The position numbers and the translations under genes are program-made. Below the pieces are notes generated by a model. That model did no database searches and was not told the DNA's origin. It saw only the letters and a list, made by a program, of their open reading frames with translations. DNA of 36,429 bases from the NCBI GenBank assembly GCA_947478455.1, contig CANJWR010000027.1:1-36429 (forward strand), written 5' to 3'. This DNA is from Beijerinckiaceae bacterium. Its GTDB lineage: Bacteria; Pseudomonadota; Alphaproteobacteria; Rhizobiales; Beijerinckiaceae. The stretch's first letter is position 1. Each line of letters opens with the position of its first letter. Shown here in pieces: positions 26,986 through 36,288 of the stretch.

Positions 26986-28536
26986 ATGTCAGCAACATCA
27001 GCAACGACGGCGCCAAAGCTGTGGACGCCCGGCGACTGGAACGCATTCTTCGGCTTCGGCACCAATATTCTTGTCAACATTCTGGTTCTGACCGGACTGT
27101 TGCGTTTCGTTCTCAAGATGCCCGACTCGCTTGTGTTCGGCCGCATTCTGCCGGCGCTCGGCGTCATGTTGTGCCTGAGCACCTGCTACTACGCCTGGCT
27201 GGCCTACAATCTAGCAAAGAAGACCGGCCGCACCGATGTCTGCGCGCTGCCCTCTGGCGTCAGCGTCCCGCACATGTTCGTCGTGACCTTCGTGGTCATG
27301 CTGCCGATTTTGATCGCCACCAACGATCCCGTGCAGGCATGGGAAGCCGGCCTGACGTGGGTCTTCGTGCAAAGTTTCGTGTTGATGATCGGCGGCTTTA
27401 TCGGCCCGGTCATCCGCCGGATCACGCCGCGCGCGGCGCTGCTCGGCTCGCTCGCGGGTATTTCGATCACCTTCATCTCCATGAGCCCGGCGGCGCAGAT
27501 GTTCTCGACGCCAGTGATCGGCGTCGTCTGTTTCGCGGTGATCCTCGCGAGCTGGTTCGGCGGCGTGCGTTATTTCAATGGCGTTCCGGGCGGCCTTGTG
27601 GCCATCGCGGTCGGTACCGCGCTGGCGTGGGGCTCGAACCTGTTTGGACTCGGCTATGGCGATCTGACGCTCGCCAAGCTGACCGGTTCTTTTGCCAACT
27701 TCGGCTTTGAGATCCCGATTCCGGCCATCGGCCATGTGTTCTCGGGTTTCAAGTTCATCGGCGTCATTCTGGTGACAGCGATTCCGTTCGGCATCTACGA
27801 TCTGGTGGAGGCGCTTGATAATGTCGAGAGCGCGGCGGCGGCGGGAGATTCTTACCCGACTACCCGCGTGCTGACGGCGGACGGCGTGGTGAGCCTTATC
27901 GGCTGCCTGCTCGGCAATCCGTTCATCAATGCCGTCTACATAGGCCATCCGGGCTGGAAGTCCATGGGCGGGCGCATAGGCTATTCGGCCGGCACAGGCA
28001 TTCTGATGCTGGTGCTGACCTGCTTCGGCATCGTGGCGCTGATGTCGGCGCTCATTCCGGTCGTGGCGATCCTGCCGATCCTTCTCTACATCGGCATGCT
28101 GATCGGCTCGCAGGCCTTTCAGGAATCGCCGCACCGGCATGCGCCGGCCATTGTGCTGGCGCTGGTTCCGCAAATCGCCGCCTGGGGCAAGACGCAGATC
28201 GATGGCGCTCTAGGGGCGGCCGGAACCAACGCTGCGGCGGTGGGTTTCGACAAGCTCGGTCAGGTGGGCGTGCTCTACAAGGGGCTCGAAACGCTGGGCG
28301 GCGGCGCGACGCTGGCCGGCATTATCCTCGGTGCCGTCACGGTGTTCACCTTCTTCGGCTTCATCCACGGCGAGGCCATCGGCTTCGCCAGCTCGCCGGC
28401 GGTGGCTTTCTCTTATCTGGCGGTGGCGGGCCTGCTGTTCGCCTGCTCGAAATATGCCGAGGTCACGCCCCTCTCGTTCGACTTGGCGCACGGGACCGAT
28501 CCAAAGACCGAAATGACGACGCCCGCCGCCGTCTGA
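26986..28536 (+). CDS. NCS2-like (xanthine/uracil-type) permease
   Basis: A 516-residue integral membrane protein with roughly twelve to fourteen helices. 'NILVNILVLTGLLRFVLKMP' near the start and 'CALPSGVSVPHMFVV' (~85-99) match nucleobase/ascorbate-type (NCS2/AzgA-like) permeases. The 'GIYDLVEALDNVESAAAAGD' region (~265-285) corresponds to the conserved NCS2 helix with an acidic residue. The ATG at 26986 is chosen because AGAGGAGG ends six bases upstream; the GTG at 26980 is too close to it. It sits between the isochorismatase-fold hydrolase and an AEC carrier. The substrate is inferred to be a purine, pyrimidine or ureide. Confidence 0.82.
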   Translation: MSATSATTAPKLWTPGDWNAFFGFGTNILVNILVLTGLLRFVLKMPDSLVFGRILPALGVMLCLSTCYYAWLAYNLAKKTGRTDVCALPSGVSVPHMFVVTFVVMLPILIATNDPVQAWEAGLTWVFVQSFVLMIGGFIGPVIRRITPRAALLGSLAGISITFISMSPAAQMFSTPVIGVVCFAVILASWFGGVRYFNGVPGGLVAIAVGTALAWGSNLFGLGYGDLTLAKLTGSFANFGFEIPIPAIGHVFSGFKFIGVILVTAIPFGIYDLVEALDNVESAAAAGDSYPTTRVLTADGVVSLIGCLLGNPFINAVYIGHPGWKSMGGRIGYSAGTGILMLVLTCFGIVALMSALIPVVAILPILLYIGMLIGSQAFQESPHRHAPAIVLALVPQIAAWGKTQIDGALGAAGTNAAAVGFDKLGQVGVLYKGLETLGGGATLAGIILGAVTVFTFFGFIHGEAIGFASSPAVAFSYLAVAGLLFACSKYAEVTPLSFDLAHGTDPKTEMTTPAAV

Positions 28537-28656
28537 ACAATGCGGGGATTGGGCGGCATCGCCCGGTCCCTTTTCGTTGCGTGGCAGGTCTGCGGTCTGT
28601 TCGACTTGCGCCATGGCCCGTCGCCGCGTAGGGCAGGCCCCTGCGTGGAGGCAAGA

Positions 28657-29538
28657 TTGGGTCTGATTGGCATTCTGATCGACGTTGTGGGGCCGGTGTT
28701 GATCATCGCCCTGCTGGGTTACGTCTGGGCGAAGCGGGGGCCGAAATTCGAGGCTGCCTTCGTGACCGTGCTGGTCAATAATTACGGTACGCCTGCTCTC
28801 GTCCTCGACAGCCTGCTCAATACGAAGCTTGATCCTTCGACGCTGGGCGTCATGGCGTTTGGCGCGTTGATCGCCATGGGGACCGCCATGGCGCTTGGCT
28901 GGGTTTTCGTGCGCGCCCAGGGGCTGTCTGTGTCGACCTATCTGCCTGCACTGGTCTGGTCGAACGGCGGCAACATGGGCCTGCCGCTCATGCTTTTTGC
29001 ATTCGGCGAACGGGGCCTGGCGCTGGCGATCGCGTGGTTCGCGTTCTCAGCTATTACCAATTACACGATCGGACAGGCCATCGCGGCGCGCGGTCTCAGC
29101 CTGCGCGAAATTGTCCGGATGCCGATCATGTGGGCGCTGGCCATTGTGGTCGTGTCGCATGGTGTAGGCGTCCGCCCGCCCGAAATGGCCATGAGGGCTG
29201 TTCATCTGATGGCGGGCCTCTCGGTTCCGCTCATGCTCATGTCCCTTGGCTATTCGCTGGCGAAGCTGAAGATCGGCGCACTGCCGCGCAGCCTGATGTT
29301 TTCCTGCGCCCGCCTGTTTGGCGGCTTCGCTATCGGTTGGGGCGTGGCGACCTTGCTCGGACTGCAAGGCGTCGAGCGCGGCGTGCTGGTGACCCAGAGC
29401 GCCATGCCGTCGGCAGTGCTGAATTATCTGTTCGCCTCGCGCTACGGCAATCAGGCGGAGGATGTGGCCGGCATCGTGGTCATGTCCACCTTGATGTCCG
29501 TGGCGCTTCTGCCGATCTTCCTCATGACGGTGATGTGA
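28657..29538 (+). CDS. AEC-family transporter
   Basis: A 293-residue membrane protein of the auxin efflux carrier/malonate permease (AEC) family. Two halves of about four to five helices each are visible. 'LVNNYGTPALVLDSLLNTKL' (~30-49), 'LVWSNGGNMGLPLMLFAFGE' (~102-121) and the C-terminal 'TQSAMPSAVLNYLFASRYG' (~248-266) are typical. Translation is taken from TTG 28657, because GGAGG lies at 28647-28651 and the first helix begins at once. The longer frame from 28540 encodes a charged, unrelated stretch. It lies 120 bases after the permease and seven bases before queA. Confidence 0.83.
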   Translation: MGLIGILIDVVGPVLIIALLGYVWAKRGPKFEAAFVTVLVNNYGTPALVLDSLLNTKLDPSTLGVMAFGALIAMGTAMALGWVFVRAQGLSVSTYLPALVWSNGGNMGLPLMLFAFGERGLALAIAWFAFSAITNYTIGQAIAARGLSLREIVRMPIMWALAIVVVSHGVGVRPPEMAMRAVHLMAGLSVPLMLMSLGYSLAKLKIGALPRSLMFSCARLFGGFAIGWGVATLLGLQGVERGVLVTQSAMPSAVLNYLFASRYGNQAEDVAGIVVMSTLMSVALLPIFLMTVM

Positions 29539-29544
29539 GGGGCC

Positions 29545-30645
29545 ATGCGGGTCGATCTTTTCGATTTCGAACTGCCGGAGGAGCGCATTGCGCTGCGACC
29601 CGCCGAACCGCGCGACAGCGCGCGCCTGCTGGTTGTTAATCCCGCCGGCGCGCCCGAACTCTCCGACCGCATCGTTCGCGATCTGCCGGGCCTGCTGCGC
29701 CCTGGCGATGCGCTGGTGGTCAATGATACGCGCGTGATTCCGGCGCGGCTCGACGGTGTGAGGGTGCGCGGCGAGGCCGTGGCGCGCATTCAGGCAACCC
29801 TGCACAAACGCGAAGGCGACGACCGCTGGTGGGCCTTCGTGCGCCCGGCGAAGAAACTCAACGTCGGCGAGCGCATCCGCTTCGGCGAGACATCCGAAAG
29901 CATGGCGTGCCTGCTGGGCTCGCTCGACGTTGAAGTGCTGGAAAAACGCGACGGCGGAGAGGTGCTGCTCGGCTTCGCCTTCACCGGTGCGGCGCTGGAT
30001 GATGCGATCATGCGCCTCGGCCACATGCCTCTGCCGCCCTATATCGCTTCCAAACGCGGCGAGGATGACCGAGACCAGTCAGATTACCAGACGCTGTTCG
30101 CCGACAAGCTCGGCGCAGTCGCAGCCCCCACCGCAGGCCTGCATTTCACGCCCGCGCTGATCGACGCGCTGGCGGCGCGTGGCGTCGCAACCCATCGGGT
30201 GACGCTGCATGTGGGGGCGGGGACGTTCCTGCCGGTGAAGGCGGACGATACGGCGGAACATAGAATGCACGCCGAATACGGGATCGTCACAGAAGAAATT
30301 GCGCGAGCGCTCAACGCGGTGCGGACCAATGGCGGGCGCATCGTGTGCGTCGGCACGACATCGCTGCGCATTCTCGAATCCGCCACCGGCGAAGATGGAA
30401 TCGTGAAACCTTTCGCAGGCGACACGTCGATTTTCATCACGCCCGGCTACAGGTTTCGGGCCGTCGATGTGCTGCTGACAAACTTCCATCTGCCGCGCTC
30501 GACTCTGTTCATGCTGGTCTCGTCCTTCTGCGGGCTGGAGCGCATGCAGCGCGCCTACGCGCACGCTATTGCGAACGAGTATCGTTTCTATAGCTACGGC
30601 GACGCCTGCCTGTTGTTTCTCGATGACAAAGTGCGCGCGCCATGA
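29545..30645 (+). CDS. queA: S-adenosylmethionine:tRNA ribosyltransferase-isomerase
   Basis: A 366-residue enzyme that transfers the ribosyl group of SAM to 7-aminomethyl-7-deazaguanine in tRNA, making epoxyqueuosine. Opening motif '[19 protein letters not shown]' (~5-23), '[16 protein letters not shown]' (~53-68), 'PLPPYI' (~162-167), '[20 protein letters not shown]' (~181-200) and '[18 protein letters not shown]' (~311-328) identify it. The ATG overlaps no other gene, and it begins seven bases after the AEC carrier stop. Its own stop overlaps the next gene by four bases (ATGA). It acts after tgt in queuosine synthesis. Confidence 0.96.
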   Translation: MRVDLFDFELPEERIALRPAEPRDSARLLVVNPAGAPELSDRIVRDLPGLLRPGDALVVNDTRVIPARLDGVRVRGEAVARIQATLHKREGDDRWWAFVRPAKKLNVGERIRFGETSESMACLLGSLDVEVLEKRDGGEVLLGFAFTGAALDDAIMRLGHMPLPPYIASKRGEDDRDQSDYQTLFADKLGAVAAPTAGLHFTPALIDALAARGVATHRVTLHVGAGTFLPVKADDTAEHRMHAEYGIVTEEIARALNAVRTNGGRIVCVGTTSLRILESATGEDGIVKPFAGDTSIFITPGYRFRAVDVLLTNFHLPRSTLFMLVSSFCGLERMQRAYAHAIANEYRFYSYGDACLLFLDDKVRAP

Positions 30646-30977
30646 CGCAATCCAATGTGCGTATTTTGGCAGAATGGATCGATGATCCAACCGAAAGCTT
30701 GCTGACGCTCGATCTGCGGATCGATGCGAGCAAGCGCGTCGTCGGTTCGTGGGCGCTGTTTGGCGCTGTCGATCTGGATGCGTCGGGCTGCGCGCCTTTC
30801 GTATTGCGCCACGATGGCCGCATGGACTTCGGCGCAGATCACCAGCGCAGCTGGCGAACCGATCTCAGGCAGCGAACCATTAAAGTGGGCGAGACGTTCA
30901 CGATCCATTGGAACGACGTAGATTTCGGAACCTACCGCGTCGAAAAAGTCGCCGTACTTGGCAGCAAGGAGAGTTGA
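30642..30977 (+). CDS. Hypothetical protein between queA and tgt
   Basis: A 111-residue protein of unrecognised family. It starts in an ATGA overlap with queA and stops four bases before the tgt start, so it is translationally coupled on both sides and very probably real. The sequence is soluble, with no signal peptide or membrane segment. Alternating hydrophobic residues near the C-terminus ('[19 protein letters not shown]') suggest a small beta-rich fold. It has a single Cys (~50). Its position implies a role tied to queuosine modification, but nothing in the sequence states one. Confidence 0.7.
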   Translation: MTQSNVRILAEWIDDPTESLLTLDLRIDASKRVVGSWALFGAVDLDASGCAPFVLRHDGRMDFGADHQRSWRTDLRQRTIKVGETFTIHWNDVDFGTYRVEKVAVLGSKES

Positions 30978-30981
30978 GCGC

Positions 30982-32103
30982 GTGAGCGAGGATTTTACCT
31001 ACTCGATTTCGGCGCGAGACGGCGCAGCCCGTACCGGCGAAATCCGCACGCCTCGCGGCAATATCCGCACGCCGGCCTTCATGCCGGTCGGCACGGCCGC
31101 TACCGTGAAGGCCATGTATCCAGAACAGGTGAAGGCGCTGGGCGCGGACATCGTACTCGGCAACACCTATCATCTGATGCTGCGGCCGGCGGCCGAAAAG
31201 GTCGCCGAACTCGGCGGCCTGCACAAATTCATGAACTGGAAGCATCCGATCCTCACCGACAGCGGCGGCTTCCAGGTCATGTCGCTCGCCAAGCTGCGCA
31301 AGCTCAACGAAAACGGCGTGACGTTTCAGTCGCACATCGATGGCGCGCGCCATGTGCTGACGCCTGAACGCTCGATGGAAATTCAGGGGCTGCTCGGGTC
31401 CGACATTCAGATGCAGTTCGACGAATGCGTGAAGCTGCCTTGCAGCGAGGCCGAAGCCGAGCGCGCCATGCGTCTGTCGCTGCGTTGGGCGGAGCGCTCG
31501 CGCAAAGCATTTGGCGGTGAGCCGGGCAGGGCAGTCTTCGGCATCGTCCAGGGCGGCGCTGTGCCGGCGTTGCGCCTCGAGAGCGCGCGGGCGCTGGCCG
31601 AAATGGACTTTCACGGCATGGCCATCGGCGGTCTCGCGGTCGGCGAACCGCAGGCCGTGATGCTTGAGATGATTGAAGTCGTGATGCCGCACATGCCGGA
31701 CGCCAAACCGCATTATCTGATGGGCGTCGGTACGCCCGACGATATTCTGGAAGCAGTGCGGCGCGGCGTCGACATGTTCGATTGCGTGATGCCAACCCGC
31801 GCCGGCCGTCACGGTCTGGCCTATACGCGCAACGGCAAGGTGAACCTGCGCAACGCCAAACACGCGTCCGATCCACGCCCGCTGGATGAAGCATCGTCCT
31901 GTCCGGCAGCGCGGGATTATTCGCGCGCCTATCTGCATCACCTTGTTAAATCAGGCGAAATCCTCGGCATGATGCTGCTGACTTGGAACAACCTGTCCTA
32001 TTATCAGGACATGATGGCAGGCGCGCGGGCCGCCATCGCCGAAGGCCGTTATGCGGAATATTGCACGGCCACAAAGGCCGGATGGGAAAAGGCGGGCGGC
32101 TAG
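30982..32103 (+). CDS. tgt: tRNA-guanine transglycosylase
   Basis: A 373-residue enzyme that exchanges guanine 34 of certain tRNAs for the queuosine precursor preQ1. The catalytic motifs '[12 protein letters not shown]' (~90-101), 'GGLAVGEP' and '[12 protein letters not shown]' (~266-277) are present. GTG 30982 is chosen because AAGGAGAG lies at 30966-30973; the TTG at 30958 lies before it. The C-terminal zinc site, Cys-X-Cys-X2-Cys...His in E. coli, reads 'SSCPAARDY' here: only Cys307 remains, with Ser and Ala at the other Cys positions. The following 'YSRAYLHHL' is intact. It ends the queA operon. Confidence 0.94.
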   Translation: MSEDFTYSISARDGAARTGEIRTPRGNIRTPAFMPVGTAATVKAMYPEQVKALGADIVLGNTYHLMLRPAAEKVAELGGLHKFMNWKHPILTDSGGFQVMSLAKLRKLNENGVTFQSHIDGARHVLTPERSMEIQGLLGSDIQMQFDECVKLPCSEAEAERAMRLSLRWAERSRKAFGGEPGRAVFGIVQGGAVPALRLESARALAEMDFHGMAIGGLAVGEPQAVMLEMIEVVMPHMPDAKPHYLMGVGTPDDILEAVRRGVDMFDCVMPTRAGRHGLAYTRNGKVNLRNAKHASDPRPLDEASSCPAARDYSRAYLHHLVKSGEILGMMLLTWNNLSYYQDMMAGARAAIAEGRYAEYCTATKAGWEKAGG

Positions 32104-32110
32104 TCCTCGA

Positions 32111-32518
32111 TCAGATTTTCGGCCCGCGCCGCGCCTGCATGGCCTGCGCGCGAGCAGCCTGCACGTTGTGGGCTGCGTTAGAAACGCGCGCCCGGTCACC
32201 GAGGATCAGTTCGCGCCGCGCCGCACGGTCCTGCCACAACTTTTCGTGGGCCGTCCGCAGATCTTTTCTTTCTGCCTGAAGCGCCAGCCGGTCGGCGGCG
32301 AGCCTTTCGCGCGATTTGCTGCGGTCGGCCTTCAGTTCCTGAAACGCCGACTTACGTTCCTGCCGGGCGCTGGCGACTGCTGGACTTTGATGCGGTCCGG
32401 CAAAACCCTGTGTCGGCTTGACCTGTGTAAAGGCCGACTTCGGAGCTGGATCCGCGATGGCCGGACGCATGCCGGCTACGGCCAGAATGGCAATAAATCC
32501 GACGCTGATCGATCTCAT
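32111..32518 (-). CDS. Small secreted basic coiled-coil protein
   Basis: A 135-residue protein of unrecognised family. A signal peptide is apparent at the start (Arg2, then 'ISVGFIAILAVAGM', with cleavage near PAIADPA). The mature region is strongly helical and charged (~50-115), rich in Arg, Lys, Glu and Ala with heptad-like spacing, so it is probably a periplasmic coiled coil. The ATG at 32518 is chosen over the upstream TTG because GGAG lies seven bases before it. That ribosome-binding site sits inside a perfect palindrome (32526-32543). It is convergent with tgt and follows dnaE on the minus strand. Confidence 0.65.
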   Translation of the reverse strand: MRSISVGFIAILAVAGMRPAIADPAPKSAFTQVKPTQGFAGPHQSPAVASARQERKSAFQELKADRSKSRERLAADRLALQAERKDLRTAHEKLWQDRAARRELILGDRARVSNAAHNVQAARAQAMQARRGPKI

Positions 32519-32525
32519 ACTTCTA

Positions 32526-32543
32526 CTCCGGGTCAACCCGGAG
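32526..32543 (-). promoter_or_regulatory. Palindrome covering the ribosome-binding site
   Basis: CTCCGGGT (32526-32533) and ACCCGGAG (32536-32543) form a perfect eight-base stem. On the minus strand the downstream arm ends in the GGAG Shine-Dalgarno of the secreted-protein gene, so folding would hide that site. It also lies 66 bases after the dnaE stop, so it might slow read-through from dnaE. Confidence 0.45.
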
Positions 32544-32608
32544 CGGAAACTAGGCCTTAAGTTTGAGCTTGCGGTGAAGGCGTTTGTTACTATTTGAACG
32601 AATCCTGC

Positions 32609-35600
32609 TCAAACATGTTCCACAGCCACGATGCCGGGGATCGCCTTGATCGCGCCGGCAACCTGCGGACTGACCTGAAATTTTCCCGGCAGGCGGATTT
32701 CCACTTCGCTGCGATCGCGTTCGATCATCAGCACAAGCGAAACCTCGCCCTCGCCGCGCACCATTAACCTTTGCGAGATCGCCGGCAACGGCGCGTCGTC
32801 GCGCAGGAAAATCCGAAGTCCCTTTTGTATGCGGCTGGCGGCGGTTGCGAGCGTGTCGACCGCCACGATGCGAGCGCGCACATCTTCGCCCTCCATATTG
32901 GCCTGCAGGCTCACCAGAACCGCCGAGCCCTTTTCGAGCATGTCGCGATATTGGTTCAGGGCCTCCTGAAACATGATGGCTTCATACTGGCCTGATTGGT
33001 CCGAGAGGGTCACGATGCCCATCTTGGAGCCGGATTTGGTGCGCCGTTCCGTGCGGTCGAGAACCGTGGCGGCGAGTCTTGCGCCCGATGCGCCCTGTTT
33101 GACAGCGCGGGCGAAATCTACCCAGCGCTCCACCCGAAGCTTCTTCAGCACGCCTGCATAATCGTCGAGCGGATGGCCAGACAGGAAGAAGCCCACCGCG
33201 TCGAATTCGCGTTTGAGCCTTTCCGCCGGCGGCCAGGATTGCGACTTCGGCAGCACGAAGCCTTCGCCTGCGCCCGAGCCGCCGAACAGGGCGCTCTGCC
33301 CGGCCAGCGCTTCTTCCTGCACCCGGTTGGCGATGCGCAGCACCGTCTCGATAGCGCCCGAGGCGCGCGAGCGGTCGGGCTCGATCTCGTCGAAAGCGCC
33401 GGCTGCCGCGAGGCTTTCGAGCACTTTCTTGTTCACCTCGCGCGGATTGATCCGGTGCGCAAAATCGCCCATGTCGCGGAATGGCTTTGCGCCCCGCGTC
33501 GCCACAAGCGCTTCCGCCTGTCCGGTGCCGACGCCCTTCACGGCAGACAGAGCGTAATAGATCGTCAGCGAGCCGTTCTCATCCTGCCGCACGTCAAAAT
33601 CGACGCCCGAACGATTCACGGATGGCGGCTCGATGCGAATACCGAGGCGCTGCGCCTCGTTGCGGAATTCCGAGAGCTTGTCGGTATTGCCCTTGTCGAG
33701 GCTCATCGAGGCGGCGATGAACTCCACCGGATAGTTCGCCTTGAACCATGCGGTTTGATAGGCGATCAGCGCATAAGCGGCGGCGTGGCTCTTGTTGAAG
33801 CCGTAGTCGGCGAACTTTGCCAGCAGGTCGAAGATTTCGTCTGCTTTGGCCTTGGTGATGCCGCGTTCCATCGAGCCGCGCACGAAGCGTTCGCGCTGGG
33901 CGTCCATCTCGGCCTTGATCTTCTTGCCCATCGCGCGGCGCAGCATGTCGGCTTCGCCGAGCGAATATCCAGACAGGATCTGGGCGATCTGCATCACCTG
34001 TTCCTGATAGATGATGACCCCAAACGTCTCTTTCAGGATGGTCTCGATGAGCGGGTGGATGTAGTCGGCTTCCTGCTCGCCGTGCTTCACGGCGCAATAG
34101 GTCGGGATGTTGGCCATTGGGCCGGGGCGATAGAGAGCCACGAGCGCGATAATGTCTTCCAGACGGTCGGCGCGCATTTCGGCGAGCGCCTTGCGCATGC
34201 CGGCGCTTTCCAGCTGGAACACGCCGATAGATTCCGCCCGGCCCAGCATTTCGTAGGTCTTGCGATCATCGAGCGGTATTTTCGACAGATCGATTTCTAT
34301 GCCGCGCAGGCGGATCAGATCGACCGTGGTGGCAAGCGTCGTCAGCGTTTTCAGGCCGAGGAAGTCGAACTTCACTAGACCCGCAGGCTCCACCCATTTC
34401 ATGTTGAACTGGGTCGCCGGCATGTCGGACTTCGGGTCGCGATAGAGCGGCACCAACTCGTCGAGCGGGCGGTCGCCGATCACGATACCGGCGGCGTGGG
34501 TCGAGGCGTTGGAGTAGAGGCCTTCCAGCTTCTCGGCGATATCGAGCATCTTTGCGACGCGCTCGTCAGATTCCATCGCCTCGCGCAGCCGGATTTCGGT
34601 GTCGATAGCCTGTTTGAGCGTGACGGGCGCAGCAGGATTCTGCGGCACCAGCTTGGCGAGCTTGTCCACCTGACCGAGCGGCATTTCGAGCACGCGCCCG
34701 ACATTGCGCATGACGCCGCGCGCCAGAAACGAGCCGAAGGTGATGATCTGCGCCACCCGGTCCACGCCGTAGCGCATCCGCACATAGCGGATCACTTCGT
34801 CGCGGCGATTCTGGCAGAAGTCGATGTCGAAGTCGGGCATCGACACGCGTTCGGGATTGAGAAAGCGCTCGAACAGCAGACCGAAGCGCAGCGGATCGAG
34901 ATCGGTGATCGTCAACGCCCAGGCTACCACCGAGCCCGCGCCCGAGCCGCGGCCCGGTCCCACAGGAATCCCTTGCGACTTCGCCCATTTGATGAAGTCC
35001 GACACGATGAGGAAGTAGCCGGGAAACTTCATATTCACGATCACGTCGAGTTCGAACCCCAACCGTTCCCGGTAGTCGGTCTCTGTCATGTCGGGCGCGC
35101 AGCCGTGCGCTTCCAGTCGACGCGTCAGGCCGTCTTCGGCCTGCTGGCGCAGCTCGGCGATTTCGTCGAGCGGCGCGCCGTCGAGGCTGGTGAAGCGCGG
35201 CAGGATCGGCCCACGCGTGCGCGGTCGATAGGAACAGCGCATGGCGATCTCGACTGAATGGTCGGTCGCCTCGGGCAGGTCGCTGAACAGTTCCACCATT
35301 TCGGCGCGCGTCTTGAAGCGATGCTCGGCGCTCAACTGGCGGCGATTTCCCTCGCTGATGATCTGCCCGTCGGCGATGCAAAGCAGGGCGTCGTGCGCCT
35401 CGTAGTCCGATTGCGCGGCGAAGAAGGGTTCGTTGGTCGCCACCAGCGGCAAACTGCGTTTGTAGGCGATGTCGATCAGATCGCGTTCGATGCGCTGCTC
35501 TTCCTCAAGCCCGTGGCGCTGCAACTCAATATAGAGGCGGCTGTCGAAGGCGCGCTGCAGATGGTTGAGACGGACGAGCGCCGTCTCCGGGCGTCCACCC

Positions 35601-36073
35601 CGTGTGGCGTGGTCAATCGGGCCGGTGGGGCCGCCAGTCAGGGCGATGATGCCGGCGCTGTATTGTTCCAGAAGCTCGACCATCACATGAGGCGTGTCGC
35701 CGGCTTCTGAATCGAGCCAGGCGCGCGAGGTGAGCTTCATCAGATTGGCGTAGCCCTGCTCGGTCTGGCCCAGCAACACCAAATTGGCGCGCCCCGGTCC
35801 GGTATCGCCCACGCGGGCGCCAAATAGGGCGGCGTCGCCGAAATCGACCGTGAGCTGCATGCCCACGATTGGCTGGATGCCCTCCTTGACGATCTTCTCG
35901 GAGAATTCCAGCGCCCCGAACAGATTGTTCGTGTCCGTGATTGCCAGCGCAGGCATCTTGTCGGCCTTCGCAAAGCCGCTCAGCTTCGCGATGGTCAGCG
36001 CCCCCTCGCGCAGCGAAAAGGCGGTGTGGACGTGCAGATGCACGAACCCGACGTCCTTGATGATCCGACTCAC
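32609..36073 (-). CDS. dnaE: DNA polymerase III alpha subunit
   Basis: A 1154-residue replicative polymerase. The N-terminal PHP domain opens with 'HLHVHTAFSL' (His12, His14). The catalytic aspartates are Asp414 and Asp416 ('MPDFDIDF') and Asp570 ('KFDFLGLKTL'), equivalent to 401, 403 and 555 in E. coli. 'SFLARGVMRNVGRVL', 'QLESAGMRKALAEMRAD' in part and 'LSGYSLGEADMLRRAMGKK' are typical fingers and palm segments. Near the C-terminus is an OB-fold ('LSDQSGQYEAIMF'). GTG 36073 is chosen because GGGAG lies seven bases upstream; the TTG at 36133 has no such support. Length and motifs fit DnaE1 rather than the mutagenic DnaE2. A LexA-boxed small ORF lies just upstream on the same strand. Confidence 0.96.
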   Translation of the reverse strand: MSRIIKDVGFVHLHVHTAFSLREGALTIAKLSGFAKADKMPALAITDTNNLFGALEFSEKIVKEGIQPIVGMQLTVDFGDAALFGARVGDTGPGRANLVLLGQTEQGYANLMKLTSRAWLDSEAGDTPHVMVELLEQYSAGIIALTGGPTGPIDHATRGGRPETALVRLNHLQRAFDSRLYIELQRHGLEEEQRIERDLIDIAYKRSLPLVATNEPFFAAQSDYEAHDALLCIADGQIISEGNRRQLSAEHRFKTRAEMVELFSDLPEATDHSVEIAMRCSYRPRTRGPILPRFTSLDGAPLDEIAELRQQAEDGLTRRLEAHGCAPDMTETDYRERLGFELDVIVNMKFPGYFLIVSDFIKWAKSQGIPVGPGRGSGAGSVVAWALTITDLDPLRFGLLFERFLNPERVSMPDFDIDFCQNRRDEVIRYVRMRYGVDRVAQIITFGSFLARGVMRNVGRVLEMPLGQVDKLAKLVPQNPAAPVTLKQAIDTEIRLREAMESDERVAKMLDIAEKLEGLYSNASTHAAGIVIGDRPLDELVPLYRDPKSDMPATQFNMKWVEPAGLVKFDFLGLKTLTTLATTVDLIRLRGIEIDLSKIPLDDRKTYEMLGRAESIGVFQLESAGMRKALAEMRADRLEDIIALVALYRPGPMANIPTYCAVKHGEQEADYIHPLIETILKETFGVIIYQEQVMQIAQILSGYSLGEADMLRRAMGKKIKAEMDAQRERFVRGSMERGITKAKADEIFDLLAKFADYGFNKSHAAAYALIAYQTAWFKANYPVEFIAASMSLDKGNTDKLSEFRNEAQRLGIRIEPPSVNRSGVDFDVRQDENGSLTIYYALSAVKGVGTGQAEALVATRGAKPFRDMGDFAHRINPREVNKKVLESLAAAGAFDEIEPDRSRASGAIETVLRIANRVQEEALAGQSALFGGSGAGEGFVLPKSQSWPPAERLKREFDAVGFFLSGHPLDDYAGVLKKLRVERWVDFARAVKQGASGARLAATVLDRTERRTKSGSKMGIVTLSDQSGQYEAIMFQEALNQYRDMLEKGSAVLVSLQANMEGEDVRARIVAVDTLATAASRIQKGLRIFLRDDAPLPAISQRLMVRGEGEVSLVLMIERDRSEVEIRLPGKFQVSPQVAGAIKAIPGIVAVEHV

Positions 36074-36157
36074 AGCAATGCTCCCGAGAGAGCGCGCATG
36101 ATCGCGGATGCGGCCGCCCGCGTCGAGGCTCAACGGCGGCCGGTCAACAGAAACGAA

Positions 36158-36256
36158 TCAGACGCCGCCCGCTGCCTTCGCCAAGCAGGCGATCATGGTC
36201 AGGAAGGCCCCGAGGGACGCGAGTTCGGCCAAACCGGAAAGAACGCCACGCAACAT
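36158..36256 (-). CDS. Putative SOS-induced single-pass membrane microprotein (SidA-like)
   Basis: A 32-codon ORF on the minus strand, from ATG 36256 to TGA 36158-36160. It was read directly from the sequence because it is too short for routine ORF calling. The product has an Arg at position 3, a hydrophobic helix from about residue 5 to 25 ('ELASLGAFLTMIACLAK' in its second half) and a Lys near the C-terminal side, so it should be a single-pass inner-membrane peptide. GGAG lies at 36264-36267, seven bases before the ATG. A LexA box and a plausible promoter lie 33-72 bases upstream. Size, topology and control match Caulobacter SidA, a 29-residue SOS-induced division inhibitor. This is inference from architecture, not from alignment. 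Confidence 0.6.
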   Translation of the reverse strand: MLRGVLSGLAELASLGAFLTMIACLAKAAGGV

Positions 36257-36288
36257 ATCCACACTCCACGCTGTGAATGTTCCTGTAT

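Noticed and set aside
32996-34378. A 460-codon plus-strand open frame inside dnaE.
   Set aside because: It is the antisense of the conserved polymerase domain and encodes no recognisable protein.
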